In this document: piece after piece, positions 16,499 to 25,723 of the stretch
How positions within the stretch are numbered: the first letter of the stretch is position 1
Layout of the letters: each line of letters starts with the position of its first letter
Assembly: GCF_016907355.1 (NCBI RefSeq)
Contig: NZ_JAFBBW010000001.1
Span: 3,100,001-3,164,000, forward strand
From: Agromyces aurantiacus
GTDB taxonomy: Bacteria; Actinomycetota; Actinomycetes; Actinomycetales; Microbacteriaceae
Reading direction: 5' to 3'
DNA length: 64,000 nucleotides
Program-made: the position numbers and the translations under genes
Notes under the pieces: generated by a model
What the model was told of the DNA's origin: nothing
Database searches by the model: none
What the model saw: the letters and a program-made list of their open reading frames with translations, nothing else

Positions 16499-17602
16499 TC
16501 AGGAGACGAGCGCCTGCTGCCACTCGATGAGGTCGTCGATCTTGGCGACGAGCGCGTCGTCCTGCAGGCCGTGCGCCTTGCCCTTGGCCTGGACGAGCAC
16601 GTCGACGGCCCCGGCGTGGTCGCCCGCGTCTGCCGCGCTCTCGGCCGCGTCGAGGTAGCCCGTGACGTCGTCGCCGAGCCTGGTGACCCGCTGCGAGCCG
16701 TCCTCGAGACCGCTGACGAGGTCGTCGACCTCGCTGAACGTCACGCAGTCGCCGCCGCCCGATACGACGCCCGCGGTCCACTGGATACCGCCGAGGATGT
16801 GCGCGAGGAACGTCGGGTCGGTCCACGAGGAGTCGACGTGGCCGGCGCCCTCGTACCACGATCGGCCGCCCTCGAAGTTGTGGCACCACGCGATCGGGTG
16901 GTCCTCACCCATCCGGCCGTTGCCCGGGTTGTACGTGCTCTCGTCGAGCGTGATGAGCACGTGCACGTCATCGCGGGGGTTGGCGGTGAAGTTGTACCAC
17001 TCGTCGAAGCGCACCCACTCGGTGGGCAGCATCTCGGTCGAGGGGTGGCCGGGGCTCTCGACGCGCATGGTCGCGGTCTGCTGCGCCGGGTGGTTGCGGA
17101 AGCGCGCGCCGCCCCCCGTGAGCTCGCTGTACCACGGGACGGTGTGCATCGAGTCGGTCGCCGCGTGGAGGCCGACGTACCCGCCGCCGCCACGGATGTA
17201 GCCCTGGAAGGCGGCCAGCTCGGTGTCGTTCAGCAGGCGGGGCCGGTTCGGGTCGAGGTTGTTGGTCGCGTCGACCGGTGAGGCGAAGATGATCGTCGCG
17301 TACTTCGACAGGTCGTCCGCGCTCGTGAACGGGGTGCTCGGCAGGGTGAGCGCGGGCTGGCCGGGCGAGTTGCCCTGCGGCGGATCCCACACGTCGACGC
17401 TGAAGCCGTGCTCCTCGCCGAGCGCGATGATCGCGTTCGTGGTGTCGTCGATGTGCGAGTGCCGGAAGCCGAGCGTCTCGCCCACCACGAGCACCTCGTA
17501 CTCGTCGGCGTCGGCATTCGCCGGCGTCGCGACGAGCCCCAGGCCGGCCATGGCACCGAACGCGCAGGCGGCGGTGATCGCGTGTCGGACATGTCGTCTC
17601 AT
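16499..17602 (-). CDS. Secreted ThuA-domain protein
   Basis: ThuA-like, glutamine-amidotransferase-fold domain protein of 367 residues. The start is the ATG at 17602, preceded by GAGGAGAA; the longer frame lacks an SD. Residues 1-32 form a signal peptide (RR in the n-region, hydrophobic core AACAFGAMAGLGLVA, cleavage near ANA), so the protein is exported. The ThuA core shows VLVVGETLGFRHSHIDD, GGYVGLHAATDSMH and DEWYNFTANPRDDVHVLI. The last 70 residues (LVSGLEDGSQRVTRLGDDV to the end) are a helical extension resembling cell-wall repeat domains. Probably a sugar-related enzyme or binding protein at the cell surface; activity is unproven. Confidence 0.85.
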   Translation of the reverse strand: MRRHVRHAITAACAFGAMAGLGLVATPANADADEYEVLVVGETLGFRHSHIDDTTNAIIALGEEHGFSVDVWDPPQGNSPGQPALTLPSTPFTSADDLSKYATIIFASPVDATNNLDPNRPRLLNDTELAAFQGYIRGGGGYVGLHAATDSMHTVPWYSELTGGGARFRNHPAQQTATMRVESPGHPSTEMLPTEWVRFDEWYNFTANPRDDVHVLITLDESTYNPGNGRMGEDHPIAWCHNFEGGRSWYEGAGHVDSSWTDPTFLAHILGGIQWTAGVVSGGGDCVTFSEVDDLVSGLEDGSQRVTRLGDDVTGYLDAAESAADAGDHAGAVDVLVQAKGKAHGLQDDALVAKIDDLIEWQQALVS

Positions 17603-17693
17603 CAGTCGTTCTCCTCTTCGAGCGTGGACCGTATCGCCGATCGGATCTCGGCGCGGATATGTTGCGCGAGCCGACATATCGACGTCGAGTACG

Positions 17694-17731
17694 ACACTAT
17701 TGCGACGGTTCATCGCATGTCAATGCATGCG
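17694..17731 (-). promoter_or_regulatory. Promoter of the ThuA gene with an overlapping inverted repeat
   Basis: On the minus strand TTGACA (17723-17718), an 18-base spacer and TAGTGT (17699-17694) form a good sigma-70-type promoter, giving a leader of about 85 bases. A perfect inverted repeat, CGCATG-N6-CATGCG (17714-17731), covers the -35, the expected place for a repressor site. The remainder of 17603-17818 holds no gene I can support. Confidence 0.65.
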
Positions 17732-17818
17732 CGGTGTTAGCTGCGCGTGGCACTGGCTACTTTTGCGCGGTACACGGCAGAAGTACCTGAGGTCTCCCGG
17801 GGATATCGGCGACGACGC

Positions 17819-18391
17819 CTAGGACCGCGCGCCCGCCGGACGCGCGGTCACCTCGCGCCCGTACGCCAGCATGAGGAAGCTCGTGCCGTCGGGCCGCTCG
17901 AAGACGTGCTCCCGATCGGGCAGGCGCGTGAAGCCGAGCCGGTCGTAGAGGCGCTGGGCCGCGAGCATCTCGGGTCCGGTGTTCAGGACGACGCGACGGA
18001 TGCCACGCTCCGCGGCGAGCGCCATGACATGTCGGACGAGCGCCTCGCCGACGCCGCGCCCGCGCGCGTCGGCGGCCACGCCGAGGAAGCGGAAGTCGAG
18101 TTCGTCGCCCTCGCGCGCGACCGGCGAGAGCCGGGCGCCCGGCCGCGGCGTCGTGACCGTGCCGAGCAACGCACCGGTGGCGGCGTCGACCGCGACCCAG
18201 ACCTCGTGCTCGCGGGCGCGCTCGTCGACCGCCTCGATCTGGGCGAGGTACTCGGCGCTGAGCTCGAAGTCGCCGGCGTACGCGCGCGTCACGAGTCGAC
18301 GCACGGCGGCGACCTCGTGGTCGTGCATGAGGCGGACGACCAGGGATCCCGGATCGATGCTCGTCGTGGCGGCGGAGGGAGTGCAGGGCAT
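17819..18391 (-). CDS. GNAT family N-acetyltransferase
   Basis: Acetyl-CoA-dependent N-acetyltransferase of 190 residues. Motif A is complete (RFLGVAADARGRGVGEALVRH, with the R/Q-x-x-G-x-G/A loop) and motif B follows (RVVLNTGPEMLAAQRLYDRLGF). The ATG at 18391 lies six bases after TAGGCT, a leaderless configuration. The gene stands alone and is divergent from sdaA. The acceptor is unknown. Confidence 0.85.
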   Translation of the reverse strand: MPCTPSAATTSIDPGSLVVRLMHDHEVAAVRRLVTRAYAGDFELSAEYLAQIEAVDERAREHEVWVAVDAATGALLGTVTTPRPGARLSPVAREGDELDFRFLGVAADARGRGVGEALVRHVMALAAERGIRRVVLNTGPEMLAAQRLYDRLGFTRLPDREHVFERPDGTSFLMLAYGREVTARPAGARS

Positions 18392-18397
18392 CGGACC

Positions 18398-18403
18398 AGC
18401 CTA
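18398..18403 (-). promoter_or_regulatory. -10 element of the GNAT gene, leaderless
   Basis: TAGGCT on the minus strand, six bases before the ATG at 18391. Confidence 0.5.
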
Positions 18404-18516
18404 GGACGGCCCGGCTGGGCGGACGCCGGTCGCCGGCCCTGCGGATGTCGCGACTCCCCATCGCGTTCGCGCACGATTCTTCGACACAGCGGCGAATCCG
18501 TGCGCGTGCTGCGACG

Positions 18517-18522
18517 TACCCT
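18517..18522 (+). promoter_or_regulatory. -10 element of sdaA, leaderless
   Basis: TACCCT followed by six bases and the GTG at 18529. It favours the GTG over an ATG further upstream at 18445. Confidence 0.5.
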
Positions 18523-18528
18523 TGGTGC

Positions 18529-19905
18529 GTGACAGCGTTCGTCTCAGCCCTCGATCTGTTCTCGATCGGGATCGGGCCCTCCAGCTCCCATACGGTGGGG
18601 CCGATGCGGGCGGCCCGTGCCTTCGTCGAGGCGCTCGCCGACGACGGACGGCTCGATGCGGTGCGGCGCGTGACGTGCTCGCTCTACGGCTCGCTCGGTG
18701 CGACCGGCCTCGGCCACGGCACGCCCGACGCCGTGATCGCGGGGCTCGCCGGGCTCACGCCGCACGACTGCGACCCCGACGACGTGCGCGGCGCGTGGAC
18801 GCGGCTCGGCACCGGCGGCGCCGAGGTCCGCCTGGCCGGTCGCCACGCCGTCGCGATGACGCAGTCCGACGTGAGCCTCGAGCCGCGCACGCGCCTTCCC
18901 GGCCATCCGAACGCCATGACCCTGCAGGCGTGGGGCGACGACGACGCGCTCCCGATCGCCGAGGAGACGTACTACTCGGTGGGCGGCGGGTTCATCCGCC
19001 GCGAGGGCGACGCGCCCGAGCAGGCCGAGGCGCTGCGCCATCCGCTGCCCTACTCGAACGCCGCCGAGCTGCTCGACCTGTGCGACCGGCACGACGTGAA
19101 CCTCTGCGACATCGCGTGGCGCAACGAGGTCGCGGTGCACGGCGAGGCGGGCATCGTCGCAGGACTCGACGCGATCTGGGCCGCGATGGCCGAGTGCGTC
19201 GAGCACGGCCTCGCGACCGAGGGCACGCTGCCCGGCATCCTCAAGGTCAAGCGTCGCGCGCCCGAGGTGCGGCGCCGGCTCGAGGAGTACGACCGCGACG
19301 AGCACGTGCGGGACACCTCGACCGAATGGCTGCACGCGTTCGCGCTCGCGGTCAACGAGGAGAACGCCTCGGGCGGGCGCGTGGTGACCGCCCCGACGAA
19401 CGGCGCGGCGGGCATCATCCCGGCGGTCGGTCACTACTACCTGCGGTTCGTGCCCGGCGCCGACAAGGAGGGCATCCGCCGCTATCTGCTCACCGCGGCC
19501 GCGATCGCGAGCCTCGTGAAGAAGAACGCGTCGATCTCGGGCGCCGAGGGCGGCTGCCAGGCCGAGGTCGGCTCCGCGTGCGCGATGGCCGCGGGCGCCC
19601 TGTGCGCCGTGCTCGGCGGCACGCCCGCGCAGATCGAGAACGCCGCCGAGATCGCGATGGAGCATCACCTCGGCCTCACCTGCGACCCGGTCGCCGGGCT
19701 CGTGCAGGTGCCGTGCATCGAGCGCAACGCGATCGCGGCGTCGACCGCCGTGTCGGCCGCGCGGCTCGCGCTGCACGGCGACGGCACGCACGTGGTCTCG
19801 CTCGACACGGTCATCGAGACGATGCGCCAGACGGGCCTCGACATGATGACGAAGTACAAGGAGACGAGCGAGGGCGGGCTCGCCGTCAACGTCATCGAGT
19901 GCTGA
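18529..19905 (+). CDS. sdaA: L-serine ammonia-lyase (L-serine dehydratase)
   Basis: Iron-sulfur L-serine dehydratase, 458 residues, single-chain form with the beta domain ([20 protein letters not shown]) fused before the catalytic alpha domain. It deaminates L-serine to pyruvate and ammonia. Cysteines expected to bind the [4Fe-4S] cluster are in [17 protein letters not shown] and [19 protein letters not shown]. The GTG at 18529 is chosen from the length of homologues and from the TACCCT hexamer six bases upstream. A 20-base perfect palindrome just past the stop serves as terminator. Confidence 0.95.
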   Translation: MTAFVSALDLFSIGIGPSSSHTVGPMRAARAFVEALADDGRLDAVRRVTCSLYGSLGATGLGHGTPDAVIAGLAGLTPHDCDPDDVRGAWTRLGTGGAEVRLAGRHAVAMTQSDVSLEPRTRLPGHPNAMTLQAWGDDDALPIAEETYYSVGGGFIRREGDAPEQAEALRHPLPYSNAAELLDLCDRHDVNLCDIAWRNEVAVHGEAGIVAGLDAIWAAMAECVEHGLATEGTLPGILKVKRRAPEVRRRLEEYDRDEHVRDTSTEWLHAFALAVNEENASGGRVVTAPTNGAAGIIPAVGHYYLRFVPGADKEGIRRYLLTAAAIASLVKKNASISGAEGGCQAEVGSACAMAAGALCAVLGGTPAQIENAAEIAMEHHLGLTCDPVAGLVQVPCIERNAIAASTAVSAARLALHGDGTHVVSLDTVIETMRQTGLDMMTKYKETSEGGLAVNVIEC

Positions 19906-19910
19906 GCGGG

Positions 19911-19930
19911 CCGCGCCGACGTCGGCGCGG
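19911..19930 (+). terminator. Palindromic hairpin downstream of sdaA
   Basis: Perfect 20-base palindrome CCGCGCCGACGTCGGCGCGG starting six bases after the stop. No T-run follows. Confidence 0.55.
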
Positions 19931-19993
19931 GGCCGGCGTGTCCCCCGATCTGGTCGCTACTGCCGGATGGCGCGCCTCTGGCAAGGTAGCCGG

Positions 19994-20185
19994 GTGGACC
20001 CGAATATCGACCCCAACGTCCTGGCCGGCGCCGGCCCGGCGGTGCTCATCATCGGCTCGCTGATCTACCTCGCGGTCATCGCGCTGAGCCTGTGGATCGG
20101 CTACCTGATCATCAAGGCCGCGGTGCGCAACGGCCTGCGCGACCACACGCTGTGGCTCGAGTCGCGACGAAGTCCACTGCGCTGA
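19994..20185 (+). CDS. Small single-pass membrane protein
   Basis: Protein of 63 residues from the GTG at 19994 (VDPNIDPNVLAGAGPAVLII), with one long hydrophobic segment (residues about 13-38) and a basic C-terminus. An in-frame ATG at 19967 would add nine residues; neither start has a clear SD, so the start is uncertain. Short proteins of this layout are common and uncharacterised in actinobacteria. Supported mainly by its hydrophobic profile and codon use. Confidence 0.5.
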   Translation: MDPNIDPNVLAGAGPAVLIIGSLIYLAVIALSLWIGYLIIKAAVRNGLRDHTLWLESRRSPLR

Positions 20186-20249
20186 ACGGATGCCGCGGCG
20201 CGCCCATCGCGACGTGCGACGCGTGCGGCGTGTCCCCCGACCCGCGTCG

Positions 20250-20732
20250 TCAGCAGGCGCACTCGATCGGCGGCGCATCGGTCGCCACGTTGGTCAGCGT
20301 GTCGACCGGGTGCCGCTCGCGGCCGCCGTCGCGCTCGACCTCGAACCCCTCGCGCGCCCAGTACTCGAACCCGCCGAGCATCTCCTTGACCGGATACCCG
20401 AGCGTCGCGAACGCGAGGGCCGCGCGCGTGGCGCCGTTGCACCCGGGGCCCCAGCAGTAGACGACCACCGGAGTGCCCGCGGGGATGCGGTCGCTCGCCT
20501 CGTCCGAGATGCGCCGCCCGGGCAGGTGCACGGCCCCCGGGATGCGCCCGGCCGCCCACGCGGCCTCGCTGCGGGTGTCCACCAGCACGAAGCCGGGCTC
20601 GGGCTCGGCGAGGCCCGCGGCGACGTCGGACACGTCGGTCTCGAACCCGAGCCGCGCGCGGAAGTGCCGCACGGCCTCCTCGGCGGTCGCGGCGTGGTCG
20701 AACAGGGCGGGGCGGGCGCTCGTCGTAGTCAT
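20250..20732 (-). CDS. Rhodanese-like domain protein
   Basis: Single rhodanese domain protein of 160 residues. The substrate-loop cysteine lies in CNGATR, preceded by YCWGPG, and the domain opens with FVLVDTRSEAAWAAGRIPGA. The order matches sulfurtransferases that carry sulfur as a persulfide. The C-terminus ends with two further cysteines (ECAC), which is unusual and could form a disulfide or metal site. The ATG at 20732 has no strong SD. It lies downstream of the M18 aminopeptidase on the same strand, after a gap of 125 bases with no other feature. Confidence 0.85.
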   Translation of the reverse strand: MTTTSARPALFDHAATAEEAVRHFRARLGFETDVSDVAAGLAEPEPGFVLVDTRSEAAWAAGRIPGAVHLPGRRISDEASDRIPAGTPVVVYCWGPGCNGATRAALAFATLGYPVKEMLGGFEYWAREGFEVERDGGRERHPVDTLTNVATDAPPIECAC

Positions 20733-20857
20733 GCCCTGATGCTGCCATTGGCGGCGCGCGCCGGACGGCCGGGAATCCGACGATCGTGCGCGAGATCCTG
20801 CCGTTCCGCGCCCGGAGCGCGACGCGCCGTCGGACGCGTCGGTCCGACCAGCCGCCG

Positions 20858-22141
20858 TCAGGCGCCGGCGAAGAACGCGGTCACGGCCGAGCCGAGCGCG
20901 TGCAGGTCCTCGACGTGGGCGAGCTCGCGCGCCGAGTGCATCGAGAGCAGCGGCGGACCGACGTCGACGGTGCGGATGCCGAGGCGAGTCGCCGTGAGCG
21001 GGCCGATCGTCGAGCCGCACGGGATCGCGTTGTTCGAGACGAACGGCTGCGTCGCCACGCCCGCCGCGCGGCACGCCGCGGCCCAGAGCGCCGACCCCGC
21101 GGCATCCGTCGCGTAGCGCTGGTTCGCGTTGAGCTTCAGCAGGGGTCCGCCGCCGAGCACCGGCCGGTTCACGGGGTCGTGCCGCTCGGGGTAGTTCGGG
21201 TGCACCGCGTGCCCCGCGTCGCTCGAGACGTGCCAGGAGGCTGCGAACGCGCGCCGGCGCTCCTCGACGCCGGCGCCGAGGCCGGCCCCGACGCGCGTCA
21301 GCACGTCGTCGAGGAAGGGCCCGCTGGCGCCCGAGCGCGACTCCGAGCCGAGCTCCTCGTGGTCGAACGCGGCGAGCACGCTGATGTGGCCGGCCGCGGC
21401 CGGCGCGGCGAGCAGCGCCGTGAGCCCGGCGTGGACCGACGTGAGGTTGTCCATGCGTCCCGACGCGAGGAAGACGTCGCCCCGGCCGAACCGCGCGGGC
21501 GGGTTCGCGTCGGCGACGTGCACGTCGTAGCCGGCGACCTCGTCGGCGTCGACGCTCGCGAGGCCGGCGAGGTGGGCCACGACGTCGGCCGGCTCGGGAC
21601 CGCCCTCGACGCCCCAGATCGGCTGCACGTGCCGCTGCTTGTCGAGCGTGAGCCCGTCGGCGTTCACGCCCCGGTCGAGGTGCACCGCGAGCTGCGGGAT
21701 CCGCAGCATCGGCCCGGTCGCGACGAGGTGCGTCGCTCCGTCGCGCGTGACGAGCCGGCCGGCCAGCCGCAGCTCGCGGTCGAGCCACGAGTTCAGCAGC
21801 GGGCCGCCGTACACCTCGACGTTGGCCTGCGAGAGCCCGGCGGCGGCGCTCGACGGGTTGGGCTTGAGCTTGAACGACGGCGAGTCGGTGTGGGCTCCGA
21901 GGATCCGGAAGGGCGTCACCGGCCCGGCGCCCTCGGGCTGCACCCAGGCGATCACGGCGCCGTCGCGGACCACCACGCGGCGCCCCGGTCCGACGGGCCA
22001 CGCGTCGGCCTCGTCGAGCCGGTCGAACCCCGCCTCCTCGAGGCGGCGCGCGACCTCCGCGGCGGCGTGGTACGACGACGGCGATGCCGTCACGAACGCG
22101 GTGAAGTCCTCGATGTACGCGTCGACGTCAGGGATGCCCAT
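20858..22141 (-). CDS. M18 family aspartyl aminopeptidase
   Basis: Zinc aminopeptidase of 427 residues (M18, ApeB-like) that removes N-terminal acidic residues from peptides. Metal-site motifs are ILGAHTDSPSFKLKPNP (first His), SGRMDNLTSVHAG (bridging Asp), FDHEELGSESRSGA (Glu-Glu) and LLSMHSARELAH near the C-terminus (last His). The N-terminal SPSSYHAAAEV is typical. Two starts are possible: ATG 22141 (taken) and GTG 22159; GAAG eight bases before the ATG is only a weak SD. Confidence 0.9.
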   Translation of the reverse strand: MGIPDVDAYIEDFTAFVTASPSSYHAAAEVARRLEEAGFDRLDEADAWPVGPGRRVVVRDGAVIAWVQPEGAGPVTPFRILGAHTDSPSFKLKPNPSSAAAGLSQANVEVYGGPLLNSWLDRELRLAGRLVTRDGATHLVATGPMLRIPQLAVHLDRGVNADGLTLDKQRHVQPIWGVEGGPEPADVVAHLAGLASVDADEVAGYDVHVADANPPARFGRGDVFLASGRMDNLTSVHAGLTALLAAPAAAGHISVLAAFDHEELGSESRSGASGPFLDDVLTRVGAGLGAGVEERRRAFAASWHVSSDAGHAVHPNYPERHDPVNRPVLGGGPLLKLNANQRYATDAAGSALWAAACRAAGVATQPFVSNNAIPCGSTIGPLTATRLGIRTVDVGPPLLSMHSARELAHVEDLHALGSAVTAFFAGA

Positions 22142-22181
22142 CCCCCCATCTTCGCGCACGCGCGCCGGGCGGCCCGCACCG

Positions 22182-23117
22182 TCACGCGAAGCGCACGGTC
22201 GCCTGCAGGCGCGCGCGCACCTCCATGACGTCGGCGCCGCCGAGCTGCGGCGAGCCCGGGATGCCCTCCCGGATCGCGCTCGCCAGCCTCGACCGCCGCA
22301 CGAGCGCGACCATCGCGCCGCGCACCGTCCCGCCGGTCTCGAGCGGCACCGCCGCGTCGTCGTCGGGCACGACGACCACGAGCGCCGTGGGCTTCACGCG
22401 CGCGGCGCGGCCGATCGCCTTCGCGCGCGCGGCGAGCGCGCGGATCGGCCGTTCGCCGTCGAGCGCCTCGCCCACGAGCTCGCCGCGCTTCATCGCGACA
22501 GGGCCGCCCCAGTCCTCCGACTGGATGGCGATGAGTCCGGTCGGGCCGAGCACGAGGTGGTCGAGCTTGGGCGGCAGGCCGGGCCCCGCGGCATCCGTGG
22601 CCAGGTCGTGCCAGACGGTGTAGGCGATACCGAGCGTGGCGAGTGCTCGGGCGGTCGCCTCCTCGGCGAGCGCGTCGGCGAGCACGTGCCGGATGTCGCG
22701 CGGCGCCCCCCGGACGAGCGCCGGGTCGTACGGGTCCTCGAGCGTGACCCCGCGCCCCGCCCACTCGCGGATCATCGCGAGGTAGCGCTCACGGGTCCAT
22801 CCGCCGGGATGGCCGTAGGCGCGCGCCTGCGGACGCGAGTCGCGACGCGGCCCCGGCGCGGCCGGCGCCCACGGCGCGTGCGGCGCATCCGAGGGCGCCA
22901 CCGTGCGCACGCCGCGGTCGAACGCCGCTCTCGCCTCGGGCGTGCCGACGAGCTCCCACGCGGCCTGCACGGCGTGGAACCGGACGGCGTCGCCGCCGGT
23001 GTCGGGGTGGGCGTGGCGCAGCGCGCGTCGGTACGCGAGGCGCAGCGCCGCCGCATCCGCGTCGGGCGCGACGCCGAGCACCTCGTACGGCGACTCGGAG
23101 AGGGGGCTGTCGGGCAT
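22182..23117 (-). CDS. J-domain protein fused to a NERD-like domain
   Basis: Protein of 311 residues. Residues about 8-70 are a J domain (SPYEVLGVAPDADAAALRLA) with the HPD tripeptide intact (RHAHPDTGG), the motif that stimulates DnaK ATPase. After a proline-rich linker, residues 130-310 contain a region like the NERD (nuclease-related) domain (LDHLVLGPTGLIAIQSEDW). The acidic and lysine residues expected in the NERD core (ExK) are replaced by QSE, so nuclease activity is doubtful. No G/F or zinc region of true DnaJ is present. Start ATG 23117 follows TATCCT by about 25 bases; a GTG at 23141 is the alternative. Confidence 0.78.
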   Translation of the reverse strand: MPDSPLSESPYEVLGVAPDADAAALRLAYRRALRHAHPDTGGDAVRFHAVQAAWELVGTPEARAAFDRGVRTVAPSDAPHAPWAPAAPGPRRDSRPQARAYGHPGGWTRERYLAMIREWAGRGVTLEDPYDPALVRGAPRDIRHVLADALAEEATARALATLGIAYTVWHDLATDAAGPGLPPKLDHLVLGPTGLIAIQSEDWGGPVAMKRGELVGEALDGERPIRALAARAKAIGRAARVKPTALVVVVPDDDAAVPLETGGTVRGAMVALVRRSRLASAIREGIPGSPQLGGADVMEVRARLQATVRFA

Positions 23118-23213
23118 GGGCTCGCTTTCGGTGGCGACCACGAGGATACCGCCGCGGACCGCGAGGACGCCCCGAGCGACGCACGCGCGGGGTCGTGGCC
23201 GACCCGCCCCGAC

Positions 23214-24818
23214 TCAGTCGAGCGGGCGCAGCATCCCGCCGGCCACGAGCTCGCGGACCGCCGCGGCGAGCTCGTCCCACAGCTCGGCCGGGTCGGCCTC
23301 GAGCAGCTGCGCGATCGCGTCGGAGAGCACGCCGAGTGGAAGCTCGCCGTCGGCGGCGCCCACGAGCGCCGTGAGGCCGGTGCCCGCGTCGACGACGCGG
23401 CCGAAGCCGCCGCCCTGCCGCAGCAGGATGACGGTGGGCTGCTCGGCGCCGGGCCAGTGGTGCCGCTCCTCGGTGACGTCGTCGGCGACCGCGACGCGCA
23501 CGCGGCGGAGCCCGTCGTCGTCGAGGGCCGCGATGCGGTCGTCGGCCGCGAGGCATTCGGCGAGGTGGCCGCCGAGCCCGCCCGGCGCGTCGCCGAGCGG
23601 CCCGTGCAGCCGCTCCGCTCGTGCGAGGCGGGGCGCGGCGCCGTCGGCCGGCCGGCGCAGCAGCAGGTACCCGAACCCCACCGACTCCACGCCGCGCGCG
23701 GCGAAGTCGTCGAGCCACGCGTCGTGCAGCGCCTCGAACTCCGGCGTGCCGGGCCTCGTGCCGCCGTCGCGGATCCAGGTCTCGGCGTACTCGCTCGGGT
23801 CCTGCCGCTCGCGCTCGACGATCCAGTACTCGAGCCCGGATGCCGCGGCCCACCCCGCCACGCGCTCGAGGCCGTCCTCGAGGGCGTCCTCGGCGGCCTC
23901 GGCCCCGTCGCCGGCCGGCGTGCGGCGATACTCCCAGTTGCCGAGCAGCTGCGCCAGGCCCCCGGGCGCGAGGTGGGCTGCGGCGCCGCGCACGACCGCC
24001 TCGACCACGCCGTCGCCGACCATGCCGCCGTCCCGGTACTCGTACTCGGGCACGCCCTGGCGGCGCGGCGTGATCACGAACGGCGGATTCGACACGACCC
24101 GGTCGACGCGCTCGCCCGCGAGCGGCTCGTACAGGCTGCCGAGCCGGAACTCGATGCCGTCGAGCGCGTTGAGCCGGGCGTTCAGCCGCGCGTACCGCAG
24201 CGCCCGCTCGGAGATGTCGGTCGCGATGACGCGGTCGCTGAACCGCGACGCGTGCATGGCCTGGATCCCGCAGCCGGTGCCGAGGTCGAGGGTCGTGGCC
24301 GCGGGCTGCTGCAGCAGGAGTCCGCTCAGCGTCGTCGACGCACCGCCCACGCCGAGCACGTGGTCCCGCGGGAGCGCCCCGCCGGTCGCGAGCTCGCCGA
24401 GGTCGGAGGCGATCCACCACTCCCCCGTCCCCGCCGCGTCGGCGAACGCGTAGGGCCTGAGGTCGGCGATCGGCCGCACCTGGCCGCCCTCGCGGGCGAC
24501 GAGTCCCAGCTCGACCGCGCCTGCGACGCCCAGCGTCGGCAGCGCGTTCGCCAGGTCGTCGGATGGCACGGGAGCGCCCAGCACGAAGCAGCGCACGAGC
24601 GTCGCGAGCGGCCGATCCGTCGCGTCCACGCGCGCGAGCGCCCGCAGGGCGGGCACGCGGTGACCGCGGCGGAGCGCGGCGCCGGGATGCGCATCATGCG
24701 ACGCGTCGTCGCGTTCCCAGAGTTCCTCGATCGCCGCGACCGTGAATCGCGCCGACGCGAGGTCGGCCGCGAGGGCCTCGACGAGCTCGCGGTCGGCGTC
24801 ATCCGGATGTTCGCTCAC
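23214..24818 (-). CDS. Class I SAM-dependent methyltransferase, two-domain actinobacterial type
   Basis: Protein of 534 residues. Residues 1-140 form a winged-helix-like N-terminal domain; the central part is a Rossmann methyltransferase with motif I LDLGTGCGIQAMHAS, IATDISERALRYARLNA and the NPPF motif (RVVSNPPFVITPRR) of N6-adenine and protein-glutamine methyltransferases. The last 130 residues form another helical domain. The substrate is unknown; RlmG-like RNA and PrmC-like protein targets are both possible. The GTG at 24818 (VSEHPDD) is six bases after TTGAAT; an ATG at 24830 overlaps that hexamer. Confidence 0.8.
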   Translation of the reverse strand: MSEHPDDADRELVEALAADLASARFTVAAIEELWERDDASHDAHPGAALRRGHRVPALRALARVDATDRPLATLVRCFVLGAPVPSDDLANALPTLGVAGAVELGLVAREGGQVRPIADLRPYAFADAAGTGEWWIASDLGELATGGALPRDHVLGVGGASTTLSGLLLQQPAATTLDLGTGCGIQAMHASRFSDRVIATDISERALRYARLNARLNALDGIEFRLGSLYEPLAGERVDRVVSNPPFVITPRRQGVPEYEYRDGGMVGDGVVEAVVRGAAAHLAPGGLAQLLGNWEYRRTPAGDGAEAAEDALEDGLERVAGWAAASGLEYWIVERERQDPSEYAETWIRDGGTRPGTPEFEALHDAWLDDFAARGVESVGFGYLLLRRPADGAAPRLARAERLHGPLGDAPGGLGGHLAECLAADDRIAALDDDGLRRVRVAVADDVTEERHHWPGAEQPTVILLRQGGGFGRVVDAGTGLTALVGAADGELPLGVLSDAIAQLLEADPAELWDELAAAVRELVAGGMLRPLD

Positions 24819-24824
24819 CGGACC

Positions 24825-24830
24825 ATTCAA
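24825..24830 (-). promoter_or_regulatory. -10-like element of the methyltransferase gene, leaderless
   Basis: TTGAAT on the minus strand, six bases before GTG 24818. Confidence 0.35.
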
Positions 24831-24973
24831 CCAGCCGGCTCACGCGCCGCCCCGCCTTGGGATCGTCACCCGCACGACATCCGGCGTCCATCCTCGGACG
24901 CCCGGCGTAACCCGGCCGACACACGCGACGCGTAGCGTCGGTTAGCATCGGACGGAGCGAGGGGAGGTCGCAC

Positions 24974-25306
24974 ATGGCGGAGCCGTCCACCCTGGAACGC
25001 CTGCGGCAGGATGCGCGCGACGAGCTCGCCGCGCTCATCGAACTGCGCTGCCGGCTCGGCGAGGACCCGTGGGCGTTCCTGCCAGAGCTGCCCTCGGTCG
25101 ACGAGCAGGTCGTGGCGACGCTCCGGGAGGAGCGGCTGCACTCCGATCGCTGGAGCCCGGCGCGGGCCCGCGCCTACCACCCGACCGCTCGCCGCGGCGA
25201 TGCCGCGCGCTTCGAGTACGAGGTGCTCCGCGAGATCGCGCTCGACCATCCCGAGCTCAGCACCGCGGTGTGGAGCATGCTGGAGCGCGTGCCGTCGACT
25301 TGGTGA
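24974..25306 (+). CDS. Hypothetical 110-residue protein
   Basis: Small soluble protein, rich in Arg, Glu and Leu and predicted mostly helical (LERLRQDARDELAALIELRC, ARFEYEVLREIALDHPEL). GGGGAGG eight bases before the ATG is a strong SD, and TAGCAT about 30 bases upstream could be its -10. It contains no motif I recognise. It converges on the DUF3054 gene with six bases between stops. Confidence 0.65.
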   Translation: MAEPSTLERLRQDARDELAALIELRCRLGEDPWAFLPELPSVDEQVVATLREERLHSDRWSPARARAYHPTARRGDAARFEYEVLREIALDHPELSTAVWSMLERVPSTW

Positions 25307-25312
25307 CGCGCC

Positions 25313-25723
25313 TCAGTGGGCGACGGCACGTGCGCGACGGCGCGTGCGGAGCGCCGACCCGAGCGCGGCGAGCGCGCGCCATCCGATGAGGAACAGCGCG
25401 AGCGTGAGCGTCGCCACGATGACGAACGCGAGGGCGACGCCCTGACCCGTGAGCGCCCGAAGCGCCATGCCGACGACGAGTGCGCCCGCCCAGACGCCCA
25501 CGCCGGTCGGCCAGGTCGCGAGGGGCCGACGCCACGCCCGCACCGCGAGCCACCCGATGGCCGCGCCGGCGAGGAACGGCCATGCCGTGCCGAGCACGCC
25601 GACGAGGTCGAGCGCCTCGGCGTGGCTGCCGCGCCCCGCGAGGGCGAAGAGCACGATGAGGATCGCGTCGAGCGCGGCCGCGATCACGGCCGTGGCGACG
25701 CCGGGGGTGCGAGGCGCGGTCAT
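25313..25723 (-). CDS. DUF3054 family membrane protein
   Basis: Membrane protein of 136 residues with four hydrophobic helices and the family pattern of an early aspartate and [11 protein letters not shown] between helices 1 and 2. The function of DUF3054 is unknown. The ATG at 25723 overlaps the stop of the upstream thioredoxin-domain gene (ATGA), so they are co-translated, an arrangement that could hint at a membrane role for that partner. The C-terminus is basic. Confidence 0.82.
   Translation of the reverse strand: MTAPRTPGVATAVIAAALDAILIVLFALAGRGSHAEALDLVGVLGTAWPFLAGAAIGWLAVRAWRRPLATWPTGVGVWAGALVVGMALRALTGQGVALAFVIVATLTLALFLIGWRALAALGSALRTRRRARAVAH

Noticed and set aside
21639..24935. 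1098-residue open frame on the plus strand
   Set aside because: Antisense to the M18 peptidase, J/NERD and methyltransferase genes, all of which have clear motifs.
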